Source of the DNA: Desulfuromonadaceae bacterium
GTDB lineage: Bacteria > Desulfobacterota > Desulfuromonadia > Geobacterales > Pseudopelobacteraceae
DNA length: 35,640 bases
NCBI GenBank assembly: GCA_028683435.1
Contig: JAQUIG010000028.1
Span: 1 to 35,640, forward strand
Direction: 5' to 3'
Shown in pieces: positions 8,691-17,825 of this stretch; position 1 is the first letter of the stretch; each line of letters begins with the position of its first letter. The position numbers were made by a program, and so were the translations under genes. The notes beneath the pieces were generated by a model, which was given only the letters and a program-made list of their open reading frames with translations, was not told where the DNA came from and made no database searches.

Positions 8691-8936
8691 ATGCGCCCCC
8701 TTCAGATAAACGGTGATATAGTTATGATATCAATAAAAATAAAACACCCAAACTAAAATAACTAGCTGTAATAAAACTGTTTTTGATATATACACGGAAC
8801 GCGAAATGAATTCAACAAAATATGTATAGATGGAAACGCCGAAGAGTCGATTTCTTTGCTGGACATTTAAAAACCGGCATGGTACATCACACCATACTCG
8901 CCGCACGGTGAGCTAATCTAACAAGGAGGTGAAATT

Positions 8937-9104
8937 GTGGCCCATACTATTACTGATGATTGTACAAACTGTGGAGCATGTGAAGATTCCTGTCCTGTAA
9001 ACGCTATCAGCGAGCAGGGTGACAAGCGTGTTATCGACGCTGATACCTGCATCGACTGCGGAGCATGTGTTGATACCTGTCCTACAAACGCTATTCATGC
9101 TTAA
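8937..9104 (+). CDS. 2[4Fe-4S] ferredoxin
   Basis: A 55-residue clostridial-type ferredoxin with two complete CxxCxxCxxxCP motifs (CTNCGACEDSCP at residues 9-20 and CIDCGACVDTCP at 38-49). It is an electron carrier, likely serving pyruvate or 2-oxoacid oxidoreductases and similar low-potential enzymes. The start is a GTG placed seven bases after a near-perfect AAGGAGGTGA ribosome binding site, so the gene is easily missed by ATG-only calling. It is monocistronic, closed by a terminator 23 bases downstream. The two halves are near-duplicates of each other, as is usual in the family. The 246-base gap to ackA must hold both divergent promoters, but I could not place them with confidence. Confidence 0.95.
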   Translation: MAHTITDDCTNCGACEDSCPVNAISEQGDKRVIDADTCIDCGACVDTCPTNAIHA

Positions 9105-9127
9105 GTGACATTTTTCACAATGCAAAT

Positions 9128-9160
9128 AAAAAAGCCCGTGGCAGCACGGGCTTTTTTATT
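9128..9160. terminator. Rho-independent terminator after the ferredoxin gene
   Basis: An A-run, the stem AAGCCCGTG / CACGGGCTT with a three-base loop, then a T-run. It ends the ferredoxin transcript and, because it is symmetrical, can also end the minus-strand riboflavin operon whose last gene stops at 9164. Confidence 0.9.
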
Positions 9161-9163
9161 TGC

Positions 9164-9379
9164 TTATTTTCTAAACAGCCAGAGTACGAATGACAGAACG
9201 GCCGAGAGCAGCAGGCAGGTTGCGAGAGGAAAGTAAAAGCCGAAATCTCCGCGTTTGAAGGTGATATCCCCCGGCAGTCTGCCGAGCCAGGTGGGAAGTT
9301 TCGGTGCAAAGTTGACCAGAAGCCCGGTGGCGAGAAGGAATAGCCCGAGAACTATGAATGTGCGCCCTGGCCCGTTCAT
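9164..9379 (-). CDS. DUF2905 small membrane protein
   Basis: A 71-residue protein with two membrane helices (about residues 7-27 and 48-68) joined by the family-typical segment LPTWLGRLPGDITFKRGDFGFYFP. DUF2905 proteins are widespread and uncharacterised. The ATG overlaps the stop of queH (ATGA), making it the last gene of the dCMP deaminase-riboflavin-queH operon. No function is claimed. Confidence 0.85.
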   Translation of the reverse strand: MNGPGRTFIVLGLFLLATGLLVNFAPKLPTWLGRLPGDITFKRGDFGFYFPLATCLLLSAVLSFVLWLFRK

Positions 9380-9918
9380 GCCGGTTTTGCTTTTGGAAAA
9401 TACCGTTCCTTCTCGCTGTAGATACAGCCGCAGTACTGCTGGCGGTACAGTCCGATCTCCTTTGACAGCCGGATTCCTTCCTGCCATCCTGATCGAAAAT
9501 CCTGGTAGTAAAAAATCACCCCGTATTCACTTCCGATCTGTTCCCCCAATCCCCTGATTTCGTCATGCTTCTGATATCTGCTGTAAAGCAGCGATGAGGT
9601 GAACGCTTCAAAGCCTCCCCTGGCAGCCGCCTGTGCCGCAGCCCTTAGACGCGATGAATAGCAATAGCTGCAGCGTTTGTCCGGTTCCGCGGCAACGTGA
9701 GCCAGAAAACCTTCCAGATCGTAGTCGTCCTGCACCAGCAGCGGCATTGATTCCTTCTCTGCCATTTGCATAGCCGTGTCTCGCCGCTTGGCATACTCCT
9801 GATAGGGATGGATATTGTGGTTATAGAAAAAGCCGGTTACTTCGTGTCCGGCTGTCCGCAGTTGCTGCAGCGGGAACATGGCACAGGGGCCGCAGCAGGC
9901 ATGCAGCAGAATTTTCAT
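9376..9918 (-). CDS. queH: Epoxyqueuosine reductase QueH
   Basis: A 180-residue DUF208-family enzyme that performs the last step of queuosine synthesis in tRNA, reducing epoxyqueuosine; it replaces the cobalamin-dependent QueG. The family cysteines are visible: the LLHACCGPC motif at residues 4-12 with adjacent Cys8-Cys9, a later RCSYCYSSR segment and a C-terminal QYCGCIYSE segment, which together bind an iron-sulfur cluster and metal. Length is typical. The start codon shares a base with the stop of ribBA (TAATG), consistent with translational coupling. Confidence 0.93.
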   Translation of the reverse strand: MKILLHACCGPCAMFPLQQLRTAGHEVTGFFYNHNIHPYQEYAKRRDTAMQMAEKESMPLLVQDDYDLEGFLAHVAAEPDKRCSYCYSSRLRAAAQAAARGGFEAFTSSLLYSRYQKHDEIRGLGEQIGSEYGVIFYYQDFRSGWQEGIRLSKEIGLYRQQYCGCIYSEKERYFPKAKPA

Positions 9919-11123
9919 TACAGGTTCTCCAGCAGATGTCCCATCTTTGTTCGTTTGGTTTCAAGATAGTCACGGTTGGTGTCATTTGGTTCTGCTTCTA
10001 TGGAAACCCGCTCAACGATATCAATACCATACCCTTGCAGGCCTACTAACTTCTTCGGATTGTTGGTCAACAAGCGAATTTTGGTGATGCCAAGCGCCAG
10101 CAGAATCTGGGCGCCGATTCCATATTCGCGAAGATCGGCCTTGAAGCCGAGCTCCAGATTGGCTTCTACCGTATCACGCCCGTGGTCTTGAAGTTCATAC
10201 GCTTTCAGTTTGTTGACGAGGCCGATGCCACGCCCTTCCTGACGCATGTACAGTATCACACCGCTTCCTTCGGCTCCAATCTGCTCCATGGCTTTATGCA
10301 ACTGATCGCCGCAGTCACAGCGCAGGCTTCCGAGTACGTCTCCGGTCAAGCATTCCGAATGTACCCGGACCAGTACCGGCTGATTTTTTTTCAGCTCCCC
10401 TTTTACGAGGGCAATATGTTCAAGATGGTCAATATCGTTTTCAAAGCCGATAGCCCGCCAATCACCGCCGAACTTGGAGGGGAGATGTGCTTCGGCTACG
10501 GTGCGCACAAGCCGCTCGTTCTTGAGTCGATAGGCGACGAGGTCGGCGATCGTACAAATTTTTATATTATGTTTTTTGGCAAATATTTTCAGTTCCGGCA
10601 TGCGGGCCATTGTGCCGTCATCATTCATGATTTCGCAGATGACTCCGGACGGTTTCATGCCAGCCAGACGAGCCAGATCGACGGAACCCTCGGTCTGGCC
10701 AAGACGTACGAGTACGCCCCCTTTGCGGGCCCGGAGCGGGAAAACATGGCCGGGACTGACCAGGTCGTTCGAGCTGGCGCCGTCAGCAACGGCGGTCACA
10801 ATAGTATGGGCCCGGTCAGCCGCCGAGATGCCGGTTGTCACGCCATGTTTGGCTTCGATCGACACGGTAAAAGCGGTTTCAAAGGGAGAGGTGTTGTCGC
10901 GGACCATCGGGCGCAATCCCAGCTCATCACATTTATCTGCCGTCAGAGTCAGGCAGATCAGGCCGCGGCCATGTTTCGCCATGAAATTGATGTTCTCCGG
11001 TGTGGCCGCTTCGGCCGCCAGGGTCAGGTCCCCTTCATTCTCACGATCCTCATCATCCACCAGAATGACCATCTTTCCCTGGCGGATGTCTTCGATTGCT
11101 TCTTCAATAGTTGCGACGGACAT
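9918..11123 (-). CDS. ribBA: Bifunctional 3,4-dihydroxy-2-butanone-4-phosphate synthase / GTP cyclohydrolase II
   Basis: A 401-residue fusion supplying both precursors of riboflavin. The N-terminal RibB half (1-200) contains the acidic loop [12 protein letters not shown] and [17 protein letters not shown] plus [13 protein letters not shown]. The C-terminal RibA half (205-401) has the zinc-binding cysteines in [18 protein letters not shown] and the [20 protein letters not shown] loop. I chose the ATG giving [16 protein letters not shown], preceded by AAGGGATT; the frame extends eight codons further to a TTG without family support. Bases 11124-11212 separate it from ribE, the only sizeable gap in this operon. 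Confidence 0.96.
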   Translation of the reverse strand: MSVATIEEAIEDIRQGKMVILVDDEDRENEGDLTLAAEAATPENINFMAKHGRGLICLTLTADKCDELGLRPMVRDNTSPFETAFTVSIEAKHGVTTGISAADRAHTIVTAVADGASSNDLVSPGHVFPLRARKGGVLVRLGQTEGSVDLARLAGMKPSGVICEIMNDDGTMARMPELKIFAKKHNIKICTIADLVAYRLKNERLVRTVAEAHLPSKFGGDWRAIGFENDIDHLEHIALVKGELKKNQPVLVRVHSECLTGDVLGSLRCDCGDQLHKAMEQIGAEGSGVILYMRQEGRGIGLVNKLKAYELQDHGRDTVEANLELGFKADLREYGIGAQILLALGITKIRLLTNNPKKLVGLQGYGIDIVERVSIEAEPNDTNRDYLETKRTKMGHLLENL

Positions 11124-11212
11124 TGGCAATCCCTTTTTAAACTGCAATTTTGAATCATAAATTTTAGATTTTGATTTAATTCAACATGTCAGAATTCACA
11201 TTTAAAACTGCG

Positions 11213-11854
11213 CTATATAAATCCATTTTCTGCAAGCGTTTTCATGCTCAAGCTGCCTTCTGACTTCCATGGGGAGGTCAAACGTTCCACGTATTTCCCG
11301 ATAATGTCGGTTTCAATATTGACCCGGTCGCCGACCTTAAGCTGCCCAAGCGTTGTTCTGGAGAATGTATGCGGAATGATGTTCACCGAAAAGCCATCCT
11401 GGGAAACTGCATTGACCGTCAGGCTGATGCCGTCGATCGTTACAGAACCCTTCTCGACCAGATAACGGGCATGTTCGGGAGGCAGAGTGAACTGCAGCTG
11501 GTGATTGCCGGCTCGATATTCCAAGCGGGTCAGCTGTCCAGCACAGTCGATATGTCCGCTGACGATATGTCCCCCCAGACGGTCTCCCAGTCTGAGGGCC
11601 CGTTCCAGATTGACGGCGTTGCCGCTACAGAGCTTCCCGATTGTTGTACGGGAAAGGCTTTCAGGGGAAACGTCGAACGTCAGGGTGCGGAGGGTGGTTG
11701 CGGTTACGGTCAGACAGGTTCCGTTGACCGCTACAGAGTCGCCGATGACAACTTCTGCTGTCGGGATAACTGTTTCTACGGCCAGAACCCCCGCCTCGCC
11801 ACGTCGCTGCAGGGATGCCACACGGCCGGTATCTTCAATCAATCCAGTGAACAT
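11213..11854 (-). CDS. ribE: Riboflavin synthase alpha chain
   Basis: A 213-residue enzyme that dismutates two 6,7-dimethyl-8-ribityllumazine molecules to riboflavin. It has the two tandem lumazine-binding barrels: [12 protein letters not shown] with NGTCLTVT in the first, and GGHIVSGHIDCAG with DGISLTVNAV and HTFSRTTLG in the second. Length is normal. It overlaps ribD by 16 bases. The lumazine synthase gene ribH needed to make its substrate is not found next to it. Confidence 0.95.
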   Translation of the reverse strand: MFTGLIEDTGRVASLQRRGEAGVLAVETVIPTAEVVIGDSVAVNGTCLTVTATTLRTLTFDVSPESLSRTTIGKLCSGNAVNLERALRLGDRLGGHIVSGHIDCAGQLTRLEYRAGNHQLQFTLPPEHARYLVEKGSVTIDGISLTVNAVSQDGFSVNIIPHTFSRTTLGQLKVGDRVNIETDIIGKYVERLTSPWKSEGSLSMKTLAENGFI

Positions 11855-12945
11855 ACATTCTCCGGGAATACGGTAACCATGATGTCTGTGCCGACGCGTC
11901 GCATGCTGAGATCACGAAACTTTATTGAGTGGGCCATCTCGGTTATACCGGTGATCGCGAACGGAGAAAATCCGTCGCTGCCGATAACCTTGGGCGCATA
12001 AAAGAATACGCATTGGTCAACAAGCCCATGCCTGAGGGCTTCTCCGGCCAACCGGCTTCCCCCCTCAAGCAGAAGAGAATGGATGCCGAGACCACCCAGC
12101 TTGTTCCAGAGGTCGCAAAGATCAACCCTGCCATTTTCAGCACTGCAGACCAGAATGCCGGCACCGCTTTTAAGATAGCGGGCATGAACCTTCGGGTTTG
12201 TCTCTGTCGTCGCAATCATCGTTCCGCCGGCCATTTTGCCGGTTAACACAGCGACGCTCTCAGGTGTGCGCAGGGTGCTGTCAATTATTATTCTCAGCGG
12301 ATTTTGCCCCTTGACATGCCGTACGGTCAGCTGAGGATTGTCGGAGATGATGGTGTCAACACCGACCATGATCGCATTGCAGTTTGCCCGCATGCGGTGC
12401 ACGAATCTGCGCGACGCCAGGCAGCTGATCCAGCAGGAGTCGCCGGTGACGCTTGCTATCTTGCCGTCCAGAGTCATGGCACATTTGAAGGTAACGTACG
12501 GCTGTCCGGTCGTTATGAATTTAAGGAATGGGCGATTGATGCTGCGGCACTCCTCCTCCAGCACTCCGCAGAGCGTTTCTATCCCTGCCTGCCGCAGAGC
12601 CAGTAAACCACCTCCATTGACCTGCGGGTTCGGGTCACCCATGCCGGCTACAACCCGTTTGACTCCGGCCCGGATCAGCGCCTGGCTGCAGGGTGGGGTC
12701 TTGCCGGTATGGTTGCAGGGTTCCAGTGTCACATATACATCTGCTCCACGCGCCTGGCTGCCGGCCATTTCCAGGGCATTCACTTCGGCATGATGGTCGC
12801 CGGCCCGTTTATGCCACCCCTCGCCGACGACCGCCCCGTTTTTGACAATAACGCAGCCGACAGCCGGATTGGGGTGTGTTTTGCCGAGACCTTTTTTTGC
12901 CAGCGTCAAGGCGCGTTTCATATGTTTGGTGTCGGTAGTGATCAT
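11839..12945 (-). CDS. ribD: Bifunctional pyrimidine deaminase / reductase RibD
   Basis: A 368-residue fusion. The N-terminal deaminase (1-145) carries the zinc site HAEVNAL and [12 protein letters not shown]; the C-terminal NADPH-dependent reductase (about 148-360) carries [23 protein letters not shown] and [13 protein letters not shown]. Together they perform the second and third steps of the GTP branch of riboflavin synthesis. The ATG overlaps the nrdR stop by four bases, indicating coupling. All catalytic motifs are intact. Confidence 0.96.
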   Translation of the reverse strand: MITTDTKHMKRALTLAKKGLGKTHPNPAVGCVIVKNGAVVGEGWHKRAGDHHAEVNALEMAGSQARGADVYVTLEPCNHTGKTPPCSQALIRAGVKRVVAGMGDPNPQVNGGGLLALRQAGIETLCGVLEEECRSINRPFLKFITTGQPYVTFKCAMTLDGKIASVTGDSCWISCLASRRFVHRMRANCNAIMVGVDTIISDNPQLTVRHVKGQNPLRIIIDSTLRTPESVAVLTGKMAGGTMIATTETNPKVHARYLKSGAGILVCSAENGRVDLCDLWNKLGGLGIHSLLLEGGSRLAGEALRHGLVDQCVFFYAPKVIGSDGFSPFAITGITEMAHSIKFRDLSMRRVGTDIMVTVFPENVCSLD

Positions 12946-13394
12946 TTTTTAAGAAGTTCCTGCAGTTCCTGCATAAATTCACTGATATCGCGGAATGAAC
13001 GGTAGACTGAGGCAAAACGGACATATGCGACTTCATCCATGCCGTGCAACTCCTTCATGACCCACTCGCCGATAGTCGTGGTTGAGATCTCCCGATCGGT
13101 CGATTCCTGCAGTCGTGTTTCCAGACGGTCAACCAACGCTTCGATATCGGTTTTGGAAATCGGACGTTTTTCGCACGCCTTGACGATACCGTTTATAATC
13201 TTCGTCCGGTCGAACGCTTCGCGGCGCCCATCCTTCTTGCAGACCTGTGGGAGCATCTCCTCAATCCGCTCATAGGTAGTGAAGCGTTTGCTGCACTGTT
13301 CACACACGCGGCGACGCCTTATGGCGGACCCACCCTTGTCGGGACGTGAGTCCACGACCTTGCTGTCCAGATTGTTGCAGAAAGGGCATTTCAC
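12942..13394 (-). CDS. nrdR: Transcriptional repressor NrdR
   Basis: A 150-residue nucleotide-sensing repressor of ribonucleotide reductase genes. It has an N-terminal zinc ribbon with Cys3, Cys6, Cys31 and Cys34 (MKCPFC and VCEQCSKRF) and an ATP-cone domain ([21 protein letters not shown] onward). Length and sequence are canonical. It overlaps both its neighbours by four bases. Linkage of nrdR to riboflavin genes is common in bacteria. No paired NrdR boxes were recognised in the window, so its targets are probably elsewhere. Confidence 0.97.
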   Translation of the reverse strand: MKCPFCNNLDSKVVDSRPDKGGSAIRRRRVCEQCSKRFTTYERIEEMLPQVCKKDGRREAFDRTKIINGIVKACEKRPISKTDIEALVDRLETRLQESTDREISTTTIGEWVMKELHGMDEVAYVRFASVYRSFRDISEFMQELQELLKK

Positions 13395-13858
13395 GCGATT
13401 TGTTCCAGATTGCCGGGGATAAAGTGACTGACTGTGATGCCGGTTTCTGCCAGCATCTCGCGCGCCAGATCGTCCGCATATCCTTCGGCATAAACAATTG
13501 TTGAGATACCGGCGTTGATGAGCATTTTAGTGCAGATAATACAGGGCATGGTCGTGCAGTAAAGAGTTGCTCCGTCGATGTTGACACCGTGCCGTGCAGC
13601 CTGGATGATGGCATTCTGTTCGGCATGGAGTCCGCGGCAGAGTTCGTGGCGTTCACCGGAGGGAACTTTAAGCCGCTCCCGCAGGCAGCCGACAACGTCG
13701 CAGTGGCTTATGCCGGACGGGACACCATTATAACCGGTGGCCAGAATATTGCGGTCTTTCACCAGGATAGCGCCAACCTGACGCCTCAAACAGGTAGAAC
13801 GGGTTGCCACCAGGCGGGTGATGTCCATGAAATACTGATCCCACGACGGGCGTTGCAT
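13391..13858 (-). CDS. dCMP deaminase (cytidine/deoxycytidylate deaminase family)
   Basis: A 155-residue zinc-dependent deaminase most like deoxycytidylate deaminase (ComEB type), which makes dUMP for thymidylate synthesis. The zinc motifs are HAEQNAI and [13 protein letters not shown], with further cysteines in the [11 protein letters not shown] insertion that binds a structural metal in this family. I chose the ATG giving [13 protein letters not shown]; the frame extends 16 codons upstream without family similarity. It is the first gene of the operon and overlaps nrdR by four bases. The 175-base gap upstream is shared with a divergent regulator gene and showed no FMN riboswitch. Confidence 0.93.
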   Translation of the reverse strand: MQRPSWDQYFMDITRLVATRSTCLRRQVGAILVKDRNILATGYNGVPSGISHCDVVGCLRERLKVPSGERHELCRGLHAEQNAIIQAARHGVNIDGATLYCTTMPCIICTKMLINAGISTIVYAEGYADDLAREMLAETGITVSHFIPGNLEQIA

Positions 13859-14033
13859 ATACGAGGTCTTCCTTCCTTCTGCAAATCTGCCGGTAAAGTA
13901 CATCACTCTGCAGGTCAGGTCAATAATGTTGCCTGTTTTTCAATATATTTCTCTTGCGTAGCAATTAAATGTACTATATTTCAGCATTACGTGACTTTAT
14001 ACAGGAATCCAAAGCAACAGGAAGGTAACGACT

Positions 14034-15755
14034 GTGCCAATGCAGCAGCCGCAACACCGCATACTGATGGTCGATGATGAAGAGGGAATCTGTTTTACGC
14101 TTGGGACCCTGCTGAAGAAAGAGGGGTATCTGGTAGACGCTGCAGGGGGTATTGCCGCTGCCATGGCTTTGCTGCAGCAAAGCAAATACGATCTGGCATT
14201 CATCGATATCATGCTTGCCGGTGAAAGCGGTCTCGACCTGCTGCGTGAGATAAAGAAATCTGCGCAAACTACGCAAGTGGTTATGTTCACCGGTTGTCCA
14301 CAGGTCGAGTCGGCTGCCGAAGCGGTGCGGCTCGGAGCTTTTGATTATATTACCAAGCCGGTTCGCTACGAAACGCTGATTGCGGTTACGCGCCACGCCT
14401 TGGGCACGAAGGAGCTCAGTGATGAACGGGAACGCTCCCGCGCTGATCTGGATGCTATCTTCAGTACGGTAACCGACAGTATTGTCATGCTCGACCGGGA
14501 TGGGCGTCTGGTGCAATTTAACCCGACGGCGGAGCGGATCTGCGGATACAACCAGGATATGATTGGATGCGATGCCGCTTATATACATCAGGAATGTGTC
14601 GGTGGGTGCCGGACTGCGATGCTGGCGGCGCTCAGCAGCAATGCTCCCTGTGAACTCCGGCGCATCGAATGCCGCCCCCACTCCGGTAAAACACGCATTG
14701 TCAGCTTGACTGCCACGCCTGTGACCGGATCAGACGGCACGGCCAGAGGGGCGGTGGCCGTTATCCGTGATGAAACAGAGCTGGTGGAGCTTGAACGCTC
14801 CCTCCGGAAACGGGGGCGGTTTCACGACATTATCGGCGCTTCTGCTCCGATGCAGCGGGTCTACAGCCTGATCGAATCGCTTGCAGATGTTACCACGACA
14901 GTTCTGGTCAGCGGTGAGAGCGGCACAGGCAAGGAACTCGCTGCGGCGGCGCTGCATGGCAGTGGCGTACGCTCAAAGAGGCCGTTTGTGAAGGTCAACT
15001 GTTCGGCGCTTTCTGAACATCTTCTTGAAAGCGAACTGTTCGGCCATGTCCGCGGCGCCTTTACCGGGTCGGTATCCGATAAAATCGGACGTTTTCAAAA
15101 AGCGGATGGTGGCACGCTCTTTCTGGACGAAATTGGAGACATATCTCCAGGGGTCCAGATGCGTTTACTGCGAGTGCTGCAGGAAAGTGAATTCGAGCGG
15201 GTGGGTGAGTCGACCTCGATCAGGGTGGATGTGCGCATCGTTGCCGCCACCAACCAGAGTCTTACCGAAAAGGTCCGTCAGGGAACCTTTCGGCAGGATC
15301 TGTATTACCGCCTGAATGTTATTCGTCTCGAACTGCCGCCATTACGGGAACGGTCTGATGATCTTGAGCTTCTGGTTGCCCATTTTATTGCCCATTTCAA
15401 CGACAAGCTATCCAAAGCGGTGGTCGCCGTCTCGGACGATGTCATGGCGCTGTTTCATGCATACAGCTGGCCCGGCAATGTTCGCGAGCTGCAGCATGCG
15501 ATCGAACATGCCTGCATCCTCAGTAAAACTTCCATTATAACTGTCGGTGACCTGCCGCAGGATCTGCTGGATGACCTACCAGTGCCTGCCACTGCCAGGA
15601 TACATAATTCCACTCCTCACTCCCACTCTGTTCCGGTTGCCAAGATGTCGCTTGCAGAGGCGCTGGCCGCCTCAAACGGTAACAAGGCCGGTGCCGCCCG
15701 GCTGCTCGGTGTCAGTCGCATGACGCTTTATCGGCAGATGGGAGTGACTTCGTAG
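14034..15755 (+). CDS. Sigma-54-dependent response regulator (receiver-PAS-AAA+-Fis)
   Basis: A 573-residue NtrC-family activator. The receiver (about 8-120) has Asp14-Asp15, phospho-acceptor Asp58, Thr86 and Lys108. A PAS domain (about 135-255) contains an unusual cluster of cysteines (CGYNQDMIGC, HQECVGGC, NAPCELRRIEC). The AAA+ domain (about 268-490) has Walker A GESGTGKE near 294, the sigma-54 contact loop as GAFTGS instead of GAFTGA near 341, and Walker B GGTLFLDEIGD near 359. A Fis-type helix-turn-helix ends the protein. The GTG follows AGGAAGG at about eight bases; an ATG two codons later is an alternative. The stop codon lies inside a palindromic repeat. No partner kinase gene is adjacent. 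Targets cannot be read from the sequence. Confidence 0.93.
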   Translation: MPMQQPQHRILMVDDEEGICFTLGTLLKKEGYLVDAAGGIAAAMALLQQSKYDLAFIDIMLAGESGLDLLREIKKSAQTTQVVMFTGCPQVESAAEAVRLGAFDYITKPVRYETLIAVTRHALGTKELSDERERSRADLDAIFSTVTDSIVMLDRDGRLVQFNPTAERICGYNQDMIGCDAAYIHQECVGGCRTAMLAALSSNAPCELRRIECRPHSGKTRIVSLTATPVTGSDGTARGAVAVIRDETELVELERSLRKRGRFHDIIGASAPMQRVYSLIESLADVTTTVLVSGESGTGKELAAAALHGSGVRSKRPFVKVNCSALSEHLLESELFGHVRGAFTGSVSDKIGRFQKADGGTLFLDEIGDISPGVQMRLLRVLQESEFERVGESTSIRVDVRIVAATNQSLTEKVRQGTFRQDLYYRLNVIRLELPPLRERSDDLELLVAHFIAHFNDKLSKAVVAVSDDVMALFHAYSWPGNVRELQHAIEHACILSKTSIITVGDLPQDLLDDLPVPATARIHNSTPHSHSVPVAKMSLAEALAASNGNKAGAARLLGVSRMTLYRQMGVTS

Positions 15756-15853
15756 GGGCGCGGTCTGTGACCCGCCCGCCTTTGATGTTGACTTTGATTA
15801 TGGCGATAATAATGGATATTGCAACAAGGGCGGGTCACAGACCGTGCCCCTAC
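15752..15853. repeat. Long palindromic repeat (26-base arms)
   Basis: Arms at 15752-15777 and 15828-15853 are reverse complements over 26 bases with a single mismatch; the core is CGGTCTGTGACCCGCCC. The loop is 50 bases. The left arm begins at the stop codon of the sigma-54 regulator, so its TAG is supplied by the repeat. This type of GGTCTGTGACCCGCCC palindrome resembles dispersed intergenic repeats of other bacteria. It could act as a transcript-end structure. Confidence 0.85.
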
Positions 15854-15889
15854 TAAAACAGATGCTTGTATCGTTCGGGGGATAATCCT

Positions 15890-17338
15890 ATGACAGATCA
15901 AAACGAGCCATCAGTATCAGTTGCACCGCCCGCCATTGGCGGCAGTGAGGTTAAAAAGCTCGGCTATAGTCTGTATCTGCGGATTCCGGACAACCTTCTG
16001 GAATGCCGCTGCAGCTATGTCCCGCATGAGCAGGGATCGATGATGACCCGTGATGAACTGGCCGCCTTTCTGAAACAGTACAACGTCCGGGAGGGGATCG
16101 ATCAGCAGGCCTTCGATGATTTTGTTGTCAGAGCGGCCGGCGGACAACAGCAGGTCGATGTGCTGCTGGCTTTCGGAACGGCGCCTGTTGCCGGGGCCGA
16201 TGAATATATCTCGCTATCCGTACAGTCCTCAGTAGCGACCCATAGCGGGACCGATGAAGCAACGAATGTTGATATGCACATCGTACAAACCTTTGTCAAT
16301 GTATCCAGCGGTGATGAAATTGGGCGCATCATTCCGGCCGGACCGGGCACTCCAGGGCGGAACATCATGGGTTTGCCGATTCCGCCACAGCCGGGCAAGC
16401 CGATGCATGTGAAGATCGGCAAGAACATTCGTATCGAGGAGAGCGGCACACGGCTGATCGCCGCTGCGACCGGCCGCTTCTGCCAGTCGGCCGGAGAGAT
16501 ATCTGTCGAGGAAGAGTATGTTGTCAAAGGGGATGTCAATTTCAGAATCGGCTCGATCAATTTCAAAGGGATTGTTGAAGTCCGTGGCGATGTGCTGGAT
16601 AATTTCGACATTACGGCGAGTAAGGGTTTAACTGTCACCGGTAATATCGGTGTCTGCAACATCGTCAGTGACGGCGATATCACCTTCTGCGGCATGGATG
16701 GCCAGGACAAGGCCACCATTTTCTGCGGCGGGACGCTGCGGGCCAATTTTATTCATGATGTGACGGTTGAGTGCGCCGGTGATGTGATTGTGGGGGTCGA
16801 AATTCATAACTGCACGGTCAGAACGCTCGGGCGGATCGTTGTTGACAAGGGTGCAATATCCGGCGGCTCATACATCGCGCGGGGCGGCATAGAGGCCAAA
16901 AAGCTCGGTTCAGCGGCGTCTGTACATACAAAACTGCAAGCCGGGGTTGATTACCACGATGTAGAAGAGCTGGAAAGTTTGTTTGCCGCACTGGCTGAAA
17001 CGCAGGGCAAGGCAAAACAGTCTCAGTCGCTGTCTGAAATAGCAGAATTACGCAAGGTATCTGCCGAATTGACCGACCGGATTATGACCGTCAGGAGCAA
17101 AGCCGATGCAGTCGCAAATGCCAAAATCAACGTAAAGTCGACACTGTATGAAAACGTACAACTTATCCTCGGCAGTGTTACTGAAGAGATAAAGGAGCAG
17201 AAGGATGGCCCGCTGTCTGCTATTGAAAACAGCATTGAAGGAGGACTCCGTTTTTTGTCAATGACCAGTCTGGACGTCAAAGCCACTGATATGGAGCTGG
17301 CGTTTGTCCGGGAGCAGAAAATGGCGCTGCGGAAGTAG
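15890..17338 (+). CDS. FapA family (DUF342) protein
   Basis: A 482-residue protein with the DUF342/FapA repeat-rich beta-helix core (about 190-340: IPAGPGTPGRNIMG, YVVKGDVNFRIGSINFKGIVEVRGDVLDNF, GGTLRANFIHDVTVECAGDVIVG) followed by a charged helical C-terminus (about 360-470) likely to form a coiled coil. Members are linked to flagellar or surface assembly and polar localisation in Vibrio, but most have no defined role. The ATG is preceded by GGGGGAT; an in-frame TTG eight codons earlier is less likely. It lies between a sigma-54 regulator and a chemosensory operon, which fits a motility-related role without proving one. Confidence 0.85.
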   Translation: MTDQNEPSVSVAPPAIGGSEVKKLGYSLYLRIPDNLLECRCSYVPHEQGSMMTRDELAAFLKQYNVREGIDQQAFDDFVVRAAGGQQQVDVLLAFGTAPVAGADEYISLSVQSSVATHSGTDEATNVDMHIVQTFVNVSSGDEIGRIIPAGPGTPGRNIMGLPIPPQPGKPMHVKIGKNIRIEESGTRLIAAATGRFCQSAGEISVEEEYVVKGDVNFRIGSINFKGIVEVRGDVLDNFDITASKGLTVTGNIGVCNIVSDGDITFCGMDGQDKATIFCGGTLRANFIHDVTVECAGDVIVGVEIHNCTVRTLGRIVVDKGAISGGSYIARGGIEAKKLGSAASVHTKLQAGVDYHDVEELESLFAALAETQGKAKQSQSLSEIAELRKVSAELTDRIMTVRSKADAVANAKINVKSTLYENVQLILGSVTEEIKEQKDGPLSAIENSIEGGLRFLSMTSLDVKATDMELAFVREQKMALRK

Positions 17339-17602
17339 CCCGAAGAACCTGAAAGGGTAAGAACTAGATGATGTTTTCCAAGCTTAAAAAATCAATCAAC
17401 AAATATTAAATCGACTGCATTGGTAAGTGCAGCTTTAAGGTGATTTTTGTAGAGAGTCAATCGGGACATTTCAGAGCTCCTTTAAAGGAAGAACACCGTA
17501 AAGTCTTTCGGCAGCTGTGCCTCCTTCAGATTCCATCATTCTGCAGCGTTCGTCAAACACATAAAAAAAAGTGCATAAATATGTGCGTACGGAAAATTTG
17601 CA
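17339..17602. other. Non-coding region between fapA and the chemosensory operon (left part)
   Basis: No credible gene is present. Visible elements are a weak hairpin (CTGCA / TGCAG at about 17415-17432) followed by a T-rich stretch that might end the fapA transcript, and a perfect 12-bp palindrome TCCTTTAAAGGA at about 17478-17489. The sequence is AT-rich compared with the genes around it. Confidence 0.4.
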
Positions 17603-17660
17603 TGTAACAATATGTCACGTTGATATGTAACATGTAACAGCATAAGTGTAACATGTTACA
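17603..17660. promoter_or_regulatory. Cluster of TGTAACA half-sites (probable operator array)
   Basis: TGTAACA occurs at 17603, 17626, 17633 and 17647, and the last forms a perfect 14-bp palindrome TGTAACATGTTACA (17647-17660). The 17626 and 17633 copies make a direct 7-base tandem. Such a run of half-sites in direct and inverted order is what a dimeric regulator binding site array looks like. It sits 166-223 bases upstream of cheW. I cannot name the regulator. Confidence 0.6.
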
Positions 17661-17759
17661 TGCTCTCTCCCCATTCATACACGATTACCACATGAAGTCA
17701 CCGCTCTAACCTGCTGTACATTCACCCTTCACGCTTCACACCCCCATTCTTTTATCTCC

Positions 17760-17776
17760 TTGGCACACTTGGTGTA
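17760..17776 (+). promoter_or_regulatory. Weak sigma-54-like promoter upstream of cheW
   Basis: TTGGCACACTTGGTGTA has a perfect -24 TGGCAC element, but the -12 element reads GTGT where TTGC is expected, and the invariant C is missing. It lies about 50 bases upstream of the cheW start, a sensible distance. Treat as a candidate only. Confidence 0.25.
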
Positions 17777-17825
17777 AACACATTGACCATTCTTTATATT
17801 ACTAAGGCGAAGGGGGAGGAATCAG

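Noticed and set aside
10182..11153. A 323-codon open frame on the plus strand, antisense to ribBA
   Set aside because: It lies wholly opposite a well-conserved gene, has no recognisable domain, and is explained by high-GC codon usage of ribBA.
13859..14033. Possible FMN riboswitch ahead of the riboflavin operon
   Set aside because: No RFN-type conserved blocks could be found on the minus strand leader of the dCMP deaminase gene.
16102..16746. A 214-codon minus-strand frame opposite fapA
   Set aside because: Low-complexity Pro/Ser-rich translation typical of an antisense frame.
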